From: Rhizophagus irregularis
Lineage: Eukaryota; Glomeromycota; Glomeromycetes; Glomerales; Glomeraceae
Reading direction: 5' to 3'
Length of the DNA stretch: 64,000 nt
Assembly (NCBI RefSeq): GCF_026210795.1
Contig: NC_089448.1
Location: 1,612,001-1,676,000 of the forward strand
How positions within the stretch are numbered: the stretch's first letter is position 1; each line of letters starts with the position of its first letter. The notes beneath the pieces were generated by a model. The model searched no databases. It saw nothing but the letters and a program-made list of their open reading frames with translations, and was not told where the DNA came from. The position numbers were made by a program, and so were the translations under genes. This document shows, piece after piece, positions 24,370-35,050 of the stretch.

Positions 24370-24516
24370 CTATTTCCGCTGTTGTGAAACATTATTATTG
24401 TGTCAAAGTTTATGGTCGCACAGAATAGTAATCCAATTGGGAAAATTTGCCGGAGTTGATTCCGATGTACATAAATAAATTACACTTTACGTTTTTTTTT
24501 GTTTTTTAAATAAAAA
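24370..24516 (+). promoter_or_regulatory. Conserved 5' block of F-box copy 3
   Basis: Same conserved leader as in the other copies (TTCCGCTGTTGTGAAACATT .. GCCGGAGTTGATTCCGATGT), T-run, then AAAAATG. Copies 3 and 4 share TCCGCTG and GTGTCAAAG variants that copies 1 and 2 lack. Confidence 0.55.
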
Positions 24517-26025
24517 ATGTTCAAACTCAGTAAAGACATTCTTTTCTTAATATTTAAAGAATTACAAGATGATTCAAAATCCCTTTTTTCAAGTTTAATG
24601 GTTAATAGACTTTGGTGTGAAACAGCTGTTCCAGTTTTATGGAGGGACCCTTGGTCTTATAGTGGTATCAATTACAGAAACAAAAGCTATTTGTTTATCA
24701 TTATTACCAGCTATTTTTCTGATCATATTAAAAAATTCATAACAGAGGAAATAATCCAACTGTCTTCAATTTTAGTTAAATCCACCCTGTTTGATTATTT
24801 ATCCTTCTGCAGAAGTATCAGCGTAAATATTATAAATAGTATAATTTCTGTTGGATCAACTTTAGCTTATAACCAATTTATTATACAACAAGAATTTTAT
24901 TATTTTTTTATGAAAAAATGTCCAGAGTTGAAACATTTGGATATAAAATCAATTAAGCATCAAATATTCTACTTTCCAGAAGCTAAGACTTGTCTTGAAT
25001 CACTTTGTGAATTAGAATGTGATACATCTATTGATTCTACATACTTTTATGGATTATCACATTTCTGTCAACGTATACAAAAACTCGTCATTATTAATAT
25101 GGACACAAAACTTAATAATGGGATTGTTAAATTAATTGAAGTTCAGAAGAGCTTAAAGCATTTTGAGTGGAAAGATGATTTTTATGGTGAATTTTTTACA
25201 AATGATGATGATCCATACGAACAAATTCTTCTTGCTCTAGAAAAGAAAGCAGAAAGTCTCAATTATTTAAAAATATTTTACCAATATGTGGAAAATCATG
25301 ATCACACATTATTGTTAGAGATACTTCCAAAATTTTATAAACTAAAGATATTAATAATTGAGGACTATCTTATTCATAATAAAGAACAATTAGAAAAATT
25401 GAAAAAGCAGCCTTATCCTGAACTTGAAATCCTTAATATAGAATATAATGAGTTAAATATAGTTTCTAATATAATTGAAAATAGTGGAGGGCGTCTCAAA
25501 AAAATTTTATTCAACCCTTACGATATTATCGACTTTGAACTTTATGACGATAACTTTAATGAAAATTCTCTCAATTTTATTCGTAAAGTTTATGAAAATT
25601 GTCCTTCAATAGAATATTTGTCAATTTTAATTTCACCGGAAAATGAAAATTTCACTGAACTTGAAAAATTATTAAAAAGATGTCAAAATTTAAAGTCATT
25701 ATTTATAGTTATATTAAATAATTATTTTGATGATACTTACGAAGACTATTTGAAATATGGGAAAGAATTATTAAAAATATTAATTAGATCGGCACCAACT
25801 AATTTTAAAGAAATTAGATTTGATAGTGATTTCAAATTTTCTTTAGAAATGTTGGAAGAATTCTTAGAAAATTGGAGAGGTAGACGTGCACTTTCTCTAT
25901 TTACTAATGATCCTATTTACATCGGAGAGGATTATACAGAATTAATCAATAAATATAAAAGTAATGGGGTAGTCAAAGATTTTGAATATTCGCGTTATGT
26001 AGGTTCAATTATTTATCGTATTTAA
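24517..26025 (+). CDS. F-box protein with leucine-rich C-terminal region, copy 3
   Basis: A 502-residue intact single-exon gene. The F-box at residues 1-45 reads LIFKELQDD and VNRLWCETAVPVLWRDPW. The leucine-rich body is as in the paralogues (PELKHLDIKSIKHQIFY, ESLNYLKIFYQYVENHD, YPELEILNIEYNELNIV). It ends FEYSRYVGSIIYRI, shared only with copy 4. Together with the shared upstream RT fragment this makes copies 3 and 4 the closest pair. Likely an SCF adaptor of unknown target. Its 3' flank is the heavily invaded duplication copy B. Confidence 0.9.
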   Translation: MFKLSKDILFLIFKELQDDSKSLFSSLMVNRLWCETAVPVLWRDPWSYSGINYRNKSYLFIIITSYFSDHIKKFITEEIIQLSSILVKSTLFDYLSFCRSISVNIINSIISVGSTLAYNQFIIQQEFYYFFMKKCPELKHLDIKSIKHQIFYFPEAKTCLESLCELECDTSIDSTYFYGLSHFCQRIQKLVIINMDTKLNNGIVKLIEVQKSLKHFEWKDDFYGEFFTNDDDPYEQILLALEKKAESLNYLKIFYQYVENHDHTLLLEILPKFYKLKILIIEDYLIHNKEQLEKLKKQPYPELEILNIEYNELNIVSNIIENSGGRLKKILFNPYDIIDFELYDDNFNENSLNFIRKVYENCPSIEYLSILISPENENFTELEKLLKRCQNLKSLFIVILNNYFDDTYEDYLKYGKELLKILIRSAPTNFKEIRFDSDFKFSLEMLEEFLENWRGRRALSLFTNDPIYIGEDYTELINKYKSNGVVKDFEYSRYVGSIIYRI

Positions 26026-26437
26026 GATTAAATGTTAAATTTCAATGTAACAAGAATTCAAAATATTATTTGTAAAAATTTGCAGTAAATGTTTCTTCTA
26101 TTATAGTATATGATTATATAACAGATATGATTAATAATAAATTATTTTCTAATATTTTGATCTTTTACATTTGCTGACATTTGTGACATTTGATAATTTA
26201 AATACTGTATATAAGATCTGAATTAATTATAAATAACGGGAAATCTCTTTTTCATATTATTCCAGTCAAACATCATAGTTGTCATAATGCGAATGAGGGA
26301 GCATTATGGATATATTAATTTATATTGAATGTTTTTTAAAAAAAAAAATAAAATACCAAAGTTGTACCGTAAGAATTTACGTAATATTAAAAGAATCATT
26401 TGCTTCTTTTTATATCTTGCTTCATAAATAAAATTTA

Positions 26438-26763
26438 GTGTTTTGTAAGGGTCGGGTCAACCACTGGTTATTGGCCTGACTCGTGTTTAGGGGTCGGGTT
26501 GCTTGGGGTTGCACGATTTGATGACCCGTAACCCGCATGAACTCGACCCGACCCGTCGAGTCAGGTTATATCTTTACTTTGACCCGGCGACCTGAATCTT
26601 TTTATTATATTTTAGCTAAGTATTAAATACAACTTGACGGGTCGAACCCGGGTTATCCGAGTCAGACTATAATTGGGTCAAGTCGAATCCGGGTCTTTAC
26701 TTTTACGCTCGGGTCGGGTTCGAATACATCTCAAAACCCGACCCGACCGACTCCTTCGGAAAT
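26438..26763. repeat. GC-rich foldback repeat, second copy
   Basis: Paralogue of 9327-9573 at the matching place in duplication copy B. The left end GTAAGGGTCGGGTCAA and right end CCCGACCCGACCGACTCCTT with CGGAA are inverted relatives. It is longer than copy A because of an extra internal GGGTCGGGTTGC-type stretch. Confidence 0.6.
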
Positions 26764-26939
26764 AAATTATAATATATAATGGAAGATTAAATTCTGGGAA
26801 CTCGATCACGCTTAATTGATCCAAAAACTAGAAAAAAAATGGTTTAGAAGATTAAATATTAAGTTATCTTCTCTACGATATGAAGAAATGTCTTTTATGT
26901 AGTCAACTACTTTTAACGAAATTATGTATTAGTAGTAGA

Positions 26940-26968
26940 CTAGCAATCACCCGTTGCTTCGCACCGGG
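26940..26968 (-). mobile_element. Helitron-type 3' terminus (minus strand)
   Basis: Read on the minus strand: hairpin CCCGGTGC-GAA-GCAACGGG (8-bp arms, one mismatch), six bases TGATTG, then CTAG followed by T. A short GC-rich hairpin just before CTRR with a T at the junction is the Helitron 3' signature. The matching structure on the plus strand is at 61212-61240. The 5' TC end could not be placed; the element would extend rightwards into the 27-28.9 kb block. Confidence 0.75.
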
Positions 26969-27106
26969 ACCAATGAGTTTGTTTAAATAGAAAAATTTAG
27001 TATTATAATGTAATACTAAGTAAATTAAAGATGGTTACAGTTGTTTTTTTGTTTATGTTTAGGAATTTAATTAGATCTCTCGGTTCTTCTTTGTAACTAT
27101 TAAGGT

Positions 27107-27575
27107 ATGTTTTTTATTTTTTTGTTTGTTTATTTATTACATGTAATTTCCGTTCCCTACCAACTTTTATTTCTTCTTTTAATTTTATGGGTTTGGTTTT
27201 TACTTGGTCCCCCTGTTTATCTCATTTTCGTCCTTTCTCCATTTTTTTGTTTTCTTTTTGTCTCTTCATTTCTGTTGCTCTTTTTATTCTTCCCTTCCTT
27301 CATTTTGCCGTTGTTTTTTATTTCCCCTTCGTTCATTTCATCTTTTTCATTCCTTTACACTATCTTTTGTTATTAGCATTTTTTTCCATTTCCACTTTTC
27401 TTTACACTACCCTTTGTTCCTTTCAATTTTTTATTCCCCTTTGCTCTATTTCGTCCCCCTCCATTCTTTTCATTTTTTTTTTCATTTCCACTTGATCTTT
27501 TTCGTTTCTTTTGTTTCTTTCACTCCCCCTTTCCCTCTTACTCTTCCTATTTTTTCATTCACCTCATTTTTTTGA
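27107..27575. repeat. Polypyrimidine tract, plus strand
   Basis: About 470 bases almost free of purines on the plus strand (runs such as TTTTCCATTTCCACTTTTCT). All three plus frames stay open here simply because stop codons need purines, so no gene is called. It lies in the block inserted relative to duplication copy A and probably belongs to the Helitron ending at 26940. Confidence 0.7.
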
Positions 27576-28084
27576 TTAATTTTTTAGAAGTATTTCGAAT
27601 AAAACTTTAATATTATGAAAATACTACAAATATTTTTATTAATTAATTATAAATTTTATAATTATTTCTTATTTTATATTACGTCAATCTTAAACTTATA
27701 ATCAACTTAGGAAAAATATTTGAATAATTAAATGTATTAGAATCTATTCATTTCATTTATTATTATTCTTTTGGTACTCATTTTACTCGATAAATTATTA
27801 ATTTAACTAAACCATATCTTTATTCAAAAATCTGGTGGTTATTTAGAGAATTTCGGAATTCGGATATGGATTTGGTTATAATAATCTATTATTAAATCAA
27901 CAATTGATATTTTTACATATTTTATAATTAATTGATTGATTTTTATAAATTTGAAAATCAAACTATTTATCCAGCGTTCAATTTAATTATTTAATTGAAA
28001 AAATCTTACTCATCTTTCTATCAATGTCGGTCAATTTTCCTATATCTGATATGTTATATTGATTTTTTTTAAAAAAATAATATA

Positions 28085-28375
28085 ATATAATATTTTTTAT
28101 TTAATAATAATAAAAATATTGAAAGAAAAAGAAAAAAAAATTCAAAAAAAATTTGGGGAAGAAAAAGGATAAAGAAAGAAATCAGTTTAAAAAAAGTGAA
28201 ATTACCGAAAAAAATGGAATCCGAAAAAAAAAATAAGTATGAAAAAAATTCTGAAAAAAAAAGGATAATAATCCAATCCAAAAAGAGTGAAAAAAAAATT
28301 TTTTTTTAAAAAAATAACAATACGGTCTAAAAAAAAGGATCGAGAAAAAAATAATATAAATTTGTTGTTTGGGAA
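28085..28375. repeat. Polypurine tract, plus strand
   Basis: A long A/G-dominated stretch (AAAGAAAAAGAAAAAAAAAT, GGGGAAGAAAAAGGATAAAG) facing the polypyrimidine tract at 27107-27575. The two could pair as arms of a loose hairpin. No coding call. Confidence 0.6.
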
Positions 28376-28390
28376 AAAAAATTTAGGGTA

Positions 28391-28525
28391 TTGCTAAAAC
28401 ATGATGATCACCGATGGTGAAATTATGATGTAATGCCGGCCAGAATTTCATTAGGGTTTTAATTCTGGTCGAAAATACATCATAATGCTGGTACGGTGAC
28501 CATCATCGCCGGTGAGCTTTAGCAA
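28391..28525. mobile_element. Foldback element, TTGCTAAA ends
   Basis: A 135-bp inverted repeat. Left TTGCTAAAACATGATGATCA; right CATCGCCGGTGAGCTTTAGC with AA. Inner arms TTATGATGTAATGCCGGCCA and GTCGAAAATACATCATAATG also pair. A diverged relative is at 47289-47412. Confidence 0.7.
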
Positions 28526-28966
28526 TTTACAAAAAATTAAACCTAAATGGGAAAAGAATGAGAAAAAACAAACTAAACTGAAAGAAAAGGGAGAAAATTT
28601 TTTTTTCGGTTTGAAAAATTTTTAAAAAAAATTAATAATCAAAAAAAAAAAATTTCCGATTAAATTGGATTAGTATGATTGAAATGCACACAGATTGAAT
28701 AGTTTTTGACCATAAATAGATCAGGCGGAGATTTTAATTATATGGCATGGGATTTCAAGTTACACAATTCAAATTATTTATACAGAGACTAATCCAAACG
28801 TCACAAATTTTTTTAGTTATTTAGATTTTACATAATAGTTTTACTTTATTATAGTAGTGAAATTATTTTACTGCACCTAGTTATAATATAACATTTATCA
28901 AAATTCCATGCTAATAAATTTTTATTGCTGGTATTTGAAATCAAAAACTGAACGTTGGTCTGATAG

Positions 28967-29213
28967 TAGTGTTGTGATCCGGATGAATCTATCATCCGTT
29001 CAATCCAGTCCGAAAATAAATGGATGATCCGGATGAAAATCTGGATGAAAAAAGTTATATGTACGATCCAGATGATTCAGATCTAATCCGCTAAAACATA
29101 GAGATAACAGATAACGGATTGGTCTGGATGAATGATCCGGATGATCCAGATGATTTTTGAATCGGATAAATCTGCGGATTAACAGATTAACGGATTGATG
29201 GATCGCAACACTA
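28967..29213. mobile_element. 247-bp hAT-like MITE in duplication copy B
   Basis: Begins TAGTGTTGTGATCC and ends GGATCGCAACACTA (14-bp inverted ends, one mismatch). A perfect 8-bp duplication TCTGATAG lies at 28959-28966 and 29214-29221. The paralogous segment near 9690 reads GGTCTGATAGATTG with the octamer once, confirming the insertion. The interior repeats GGATGATCCGGATGA-like units. Non-coding. Confidence 0.92.
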
Positions 29214-29333
29214 TCTGATAGATTGAGAGTTCAAATTTTAGCTGATCTGACAGACTTATGCGCAGTATCGCAAGTGCAACATATATCTGTGAAATGAGTG
29301 TGAATTAAAAGGTAAGAATAAACTGAAACCTTT

Positions 29334-29334
<1 letters not shown>

Positions 29335-29370
<36 letters not shown>

Positions 29371-32300
29371 GTAACGCGTTTTATTAATTATTTAAAATTG
29401 CGAACAATTACATAATTAAATATAAAAAAAAACACTTAGAGCATTACAATAAAATAAATTGTAAAACCCTATAACTAAGTAATTTTCGAACATAAAACTA
29501 TTTAAAATTCTATCTATACTAGGTTATCTAATAAAATTATGTAAATATTTGCTAAACTAATAAAAAGGTAATTTAGTAGTCGTGTCCCATGATCTATCTA
29601 TATTTAATCCATCTGTGATTTTTCCTATCATTTTTCCTAACGTTACTATTCCAATTCTATTTTTTAATATATTTTTTTCTTTTTTTTCTGATTTATCATT
29701 TGTTTTTCCATTTTTGTTATTTTTTATATCTACATTTCCTTCTATACTACTATCTAGTGTTTGTTTACTTAATCTCAATTCCCATTTTCTTATACCGTCT
29801 TTTTCTTCTAATCTTTTAACTTCTTCGCATCGTGGAATCCATAATCTGTTTTTTATTTCGTCGTATATAAAATTCCACAAGTCTTTTATTACTCTTTGAT
29901 CTTCCTTAATTTTTGACAAGTAATTGAAATTATTGTTAAAAATTCCTCTCAATAATTCCCATTTTCTGCTTTTGCCTATTAATATCAATGAAGGACTTTC
30001 GATTAAAGTTAGAAAATTACATAAATGATTCCTAAGTATCTTTATATCATCATATTTATTGTTAGCTTCTAAAAGAACTTCATATTTATATGGTGATTCT
30101 TGAATTATTTTATCGATTGAGTAAACGTTGTTTTCACAAATCCAAACATGTTCCCAATCTTCTTCATATTTCCTGCATCTGATACATTTTGATGATTCTA
30201 TTTTGTTGGTATTTCTTTTGAAAAGTGTCGTATATGTTGGCAATTCTTTCAAAAGATTTTTAATTCTATACGACCGTTCTTTCGTGTCTTTATCACAACA
30301 TTGCCTATTTGAAAAGTTGGTCCTATTACTTATAAATTCCAAAGTCGTGATCCAATCAAATTCTTTTTTATAATTATAAACAAATAAATCATCAAGCTTT
30401 TCGCTATTTAGTATTTCATTCTTCCAAATAGCATTTGTAATTTTCTTTCGCCAAGTTCTATATCCTCCTGATATTATTCGATTGTTCCATATCACATTAA
30501 ATTCATTTATTATTAATGCTTCGTCGATTAATTCAAAATCGTCAATTCTCATGTCATCAAAAGTTTTTAAATCTAGAAATTCTCTCGATAATTTACATAT
30601 TTCTTTCAAGCATTTGTTTGTAACTTCGTTTGCATCTAACATGTCTATTTCATTATTTTCTAAAAAATCTTCTATAAAAAGCAATTCTAGATAATATTCA
30701 CTGTCGATTTTACGTCTATTGCTACACTTGTTGTTAAAATCATAAATTAAATTCTTAACTCTATCGTTTATTCCTAGAATTAATTCGCTATTTTCTGCTA
30801 TAATTAATAACCCTAGGATAATACTCCTTAAAATAATTTTATATTCGTTGTCGTAAAAGCTTTCATGTTTTGCTATTATTTGTAATTCGTCGTTATTATT
30901 GTTTACGTTATCGTTTCTTATTTTCCATATTATATTATAATAATATTTTCTTTTACCTTTGTCGTCAATTTTTGTTTTGTTTTTTTTAACTTCTATTATT
31001 AAGAAAAATCTGTCTTTCCCAAAATCTAATTCTTTTCGTTCAAATATACTATTCTTGATTATATTAATAAATTCTTCATTCGCTTTTATCGTATTGTCGA
31101 TCATTTCGATTTTTTTGTTATACAATGTATCTTTCTTTTCTTCGTTTATAGTATTTCTTAACCAAATATTCTTTGTTAATATATTATTTAATGTTTCGTA
31201 TGGTCTTATAAAATCTTCTTCTTTTCTTTTTTCTATTTTTCTGCTAATCTCTTTTTCAATATATATCAAGCATTCTCCGTTGCCTTTCTTTTTACTTACA
31301 TTTCTATCACATCCTTCGCATCCTATCAAATTTGGTGAGTTATTTAGATCAGGTTCTTTTCCTGTCATAACTAGATGTCTTCCTAATCTTTTATATTTTT
31401 TACTAAATGATTTTTTCTTGTCTTCTACGAATATAGGAGATTCGTCTGTTTCGCTCCAAGTAATTATTTGATTTTTATTCGTTTTCTCATTTTCATCGAA
31501 GTAATTGATATTGATTTTTTTCTTTTGTGTAATACTTATATACTCATTTTTGATTTTTCTTGTTGTACCTTTTTTATCTTCTAATAATTTTGTTTCTACA
31601 TTCTTGAACCATTGCGGTATTCTTCCTTGTGTATTCAAATTTTTTTCTTTGATCAAATGTTTCCATTTTAGAAGTGTGACACCATCCGCTTCTAAAATAT
31701 CTTCAATAAACATTACATTTTTTATTTTTCTAGAAGACGCGCTTATATTTATATATTTTTCATCCAAAATGTCTATTAAATCTATGGTTCCTTCTTTAAT
31801 TCTGTGATTCTCTTGATTTCTAATAAGGTCGTGATTACAGATTTTAATATTTTCATTGTTTAAAATTTTTAATGCATCTAATATCCAATTGTTTTTCCTA
31901 TTACTTGTGATTGATAATTCACCTGGACATTTTGAAGTCCAAATTTTATTTTGTTCTTGAATAATTTTTATCTTGAATATCAATTTCAGCTTATCATTGC
32001 CGTTAGCTTGGTATAATAGATTTTTGCATAGCATTTCTATTTGAAGGTCATAAATATGTTTCATACCTAATAATTCTTTATCGTACAATATAAAATTACT
32101 TGTTGATTTCACCAATCCAGTTCTTTTTTTGATGATCATATTAATTCTTGTCATCAATTTGTTGCATTCAGCTTTTTTTAGGACTATAGCTGCCATTTGA
32201 TATTCGATCCTTGGTATGATCACGATATTCCATACCGCGATTATCTGTTTTTCGTTTAATTTTTTCCAATTGAATATATTGCAAGCACTATCTATGATTG

Positions 32301-33440
32301 ATATTATTTTCTTTTTATATATATCTCTTTTGTTATCGTGTCTAAAGAAAATTCCTAAATATCTATTTCCATTTTCATTGTTTACTTTTTCAATTTTGTT
32401 TCCTTCTATAATTAAATCTTCAGTTTTGTTGTTTATTTTTATAATTTCATATTTCGAAACATTAGCTTTGATATCGTTGATCTTAAAAAATTCGTGACAT
32501 ATATTTATCATTCTTTCCAATTGGCGTTTGTTACTGCTTATTAACGTTGTGTCGTCCATAAATGCTGTCACGTTAATTGAAATGTCTAATATTTCTTTTT
32601 CATCGTTCTCTCTATTAATTATTCTTTCTTCATGAAAATTATATCCCGCTTCTTCTTTGATTTCATTTAATCTACTTAAAAGAGTGTCGTAGAAAATTCT
32701 CCACAGGATCGGCGACCAGACCTCTCCCTGGTCTATTCCGTCCTCGACATGATAGCTGTCTGTTAACTCATTATTAACAAGAATTTTGTTAGATCTATTT
32801 AGTGAAATATCCATTACTAAATTAATAAAACTATTTGGCAATTTGATTCTTTCTAAGCTCATTTTTAACATTGTCGTGTTGACTGAATCATATGCCTTCG
32901 ATATGTCCATTAATAATATCCAAGCTTCCTTATTGTAATTGTTAGCGTCCTCAATTATAGCCTGAATAATTTTTATCGGTTCTAACGTACTTTCGTTCTT
33001 CAACGCCGCAAAGTTCGTATTCATCAATACTTGTTCTCTTGTTAAAATGTCAGTTAATCTATTCACCAGAACTTTAAACCAGATTTTCCTAGCAGTTTCT
33101 AGTAATACTATTGGTCTAGTTAAACTCAGTTCTTGATTCCAGTCGGACCTTGTGGTTTTGTTTATTGGGTAAATTATACCTTTTTTCCAGTCGTCTATCG
33201 CATTCTCTTCAAGCATACTTTCGTTAATTATTTCTAATAGAAGTTTCCTCGTCAAAGTCTTACTTTTTTTCCAAAAATCGTAAGATATACCACTTTGTCC
33301 TGGCGCTTTGTTTGATTTCAGATTGATTAAAACTGATTCTAGTTCTTCCATTCTTATAGGTATCATTAAATTTTCATATATATCTTCGTTCACGTCTTCT
33401 TTAGGACTATATATATCTCTCCACTCATGATTGAATTCTA
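29335..33440 (-). mobile_element. 5'-truncated LINE (non-LTR retrotransposon)
   Basis: Inserted on the minus strand. The 3' end is a 30-base poly-T on the plus strand (29335-29364), i.e. a poly-A tail; the 5' end is at 33440. It is flanked by the 14-bp duplication GAAACCTTTGTTTT at 29325-29338 and 33441-33454. The matching unoccupied site in duplication copy A is GAAACCCTTGTTTT at 9799-9812. The 5' end falls inside the ORF, which stays open to the junction, so the element lost its N-terminal part during integration. The sole ORF is uninterrupted, implying a recent insertion. Confidence 0.92.
29557..33440 (-). CDS. LINE polyprotein: reverse transcriptase, RNase H-like region, zinc knuckle (5' partial)
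   Basis: Open frame of about 1,294 codons with no native start; the first in-frame GTG is at 33393-33391. RT motifs: SNKAPGQSGISYDFW, RPIVLLETARKIWFKVLVNR, LLMDISKAYDSVN (first catalytic Asp), DGIDQGEVWSPILWRIFYD, and FMDDTTLISS, where MDD replaces the usual ADD/VDD of the active site (bases 32551-32556). A middle segment with FFLIIEVKKN and later NEYKIILRSIILGLLIIAE plus IND resembles a degenerate RNase H fold. Near the C-terminus CIRCRKYEEDWEHVWIC is a C-x2-C-H-C zinc-binding pattern. The endonuclease domain expected upstream is missing by truncation. The product would copy RNA into DNA at a nicked target. Stop at 29557; about 190 nt of 3' UTR precedes the poly-A. Confidence 0.93.
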
Positions 33441-33992
33441 GAAACCTTTGTTTTGTTTTATCTATAATATGAAATTTATACTATACTGTATGTTCAAGAT
33501 TCGAAAAAATTCTAATGCGGAACCAGCGTTTTACTAAATCTATGCGGAAATGAAATAGGGCCTATGAATGGGACTTTGGATTATTATCCAATTGAAATAT
33601 AGTTCATCGATGACTTGATTATAAATTGTATTTGTTCAAAAATTTTATTTTTTACGTGTGAAATTAAAGGAATAGTGCTTTTATCATGATTCATTTTTTT
33701 TTTCTTGCATGTATTTTCAAATCAAGCTCAAGAGTCATTATTATCCACAACTGAGATTCGAATTCATCTCGTATTTATAGTATAGCAACAAAGACTTTCA
33801 TAATATTAAAAAAAAATAAGATTTATCAACTGCATTTTAAGTATAAAGAAACTTTGCATCAATCACATTAAACTGAACATGATACTATTAAAGAAAATGT
33901 TCAAAAGATGGGAATTATTTTATTTATTTATTTTATTTATTCATTTATTTACGTTATTCATCATAAATGGGTTATAATTCATTTTCATTTAG

Positions 33993-34548
33993 TAGGGATG
34001 GTAATGGTCGGTCACGATCAGTCATCGGTTGGTCATAACTGACATTCAAGTCGCACAATTGTCAAACAACGGTCAAGAACCTTTGACCGACCGACTGACC
34101 GTTTGACTGACCGTTTGACCGATCTAACCACTGACCACTTTTGCAATATTTTTTGTTAAAAAAAAGTTTGTGAAAACTTTTTTATTAAATTTAAAATTTT
34201 TATTTCTATTTAAAAACGTTGCAAAACATTTTTTTATTAGATTATGTTTTCGCAACATTTTTTTGTTGAATCAATTAAAAACGTTTGCGAAACCTTTTTT
34301 TTTTATGAAATACTTAATAAAAAACGTTTTCACAACGTTTTCTATTAAAATAATTAAAAAAACGTTTGCGAAACATTTTTTTATTAAATTTCATATTAAA
34401 AAACGTTTCGCAAATGTTTTCAGGATCGGTTAAACGGTCGGTCAGACCGGTCAGTCAAACGGTCGGTCAGAGGCCTTTGACCGACTGATATCGGTCACGG
34501 TCATGACCGGTCATAACCGGTTAATGACCGTGACCGTTGCCATCCCTA
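33993..34548. mobile_element. hAT (Ac-type end) MITE with GACCG repeats
   Basis: Starts TAGGGATGGTAATGGTCGGT and ends ACCGTGACCGTTGCCATCCC with TA. The subterminal zones are arrays of GACCG/CGGTC. The core has repeated AAAACGTTTGCGAAACATTT hairpin units resembling the core of the MITE at 38-729. Flanking octamers TCATTTAG and ATTGCTAG no longer match. It lies in duplication copy B only. Confidence 0.8.
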
Positions 34549-35050
34549 ATTGCTAGGGAACAAGTAGAAATCAATGGATATGTTATAGTGTTAAAATTTT
34601 TTAGTGATTTTAAGGAGCGCCCATCGACCAAGATTTTGTAATGCAATTGGAAACTTCGATAAACTTATGTTTTTACTTTTGTCAATCTTCGTTGTTAAGA
34701 AGTATAAGAAGTACTTACCATTGCCATATATCATATCAACTTAATTTTGATGATTAGACTGCTACAAATTATAGAAGAATAAGATTAGTGTCACTTTTAT
34801 TCGTTTTCACACAAATGTAACGATATAGTGTTAACTATGGTAATAAATCTAATACTATCTTTAGTCCTTTCACCATAATTTCATTTAACTAGTAATCTGA
34901 TTTGGTGTGACCTTTCAAAACAAAATTTTTTACACAAGAAATTAAATAAAAAAAATTTTTTATTGAGATAGATACTGGTACATTTACTTATATACAGTAA
35001 ATGTACTGACCAAATGTTTATTTCTAAAATTTTTGAAATAAGAAATTAAC

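Larger units (their letters stand above)
26026..35050. repeat. Segmental duplication, copy B (expanded by insertions)
   Basis: Paralogous to 8888-10790 but about 9 kb long. Extra pieces relative to copy A: about 2.07 kb at 26869-28940 (contains a Helitron 3' end), a 247-bp MITE at 28967-29213, a 4.1-kb LINE at 29335-33440, about 135 bp near 33765-33900, and a 556-bp element at 33993-34548. Homology resumes after each insert and fades near 35050. Confidence 0.85.

Noticed and set aside
27107..27575. Three overlapping plus-strand ORFs of 89-123 codons
   Set aside because: They arise because the tract lacks purines and hence stop codons; composition is only Phe, Ser, Leu and Pro.
29582..32497. 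Plus-strand ORFs opposite the LINE ORF
   Set aside because: They are antisense shadows of the 29557-33440 minus-strand coding frame, with Phe/Ser/Ile-rich content.
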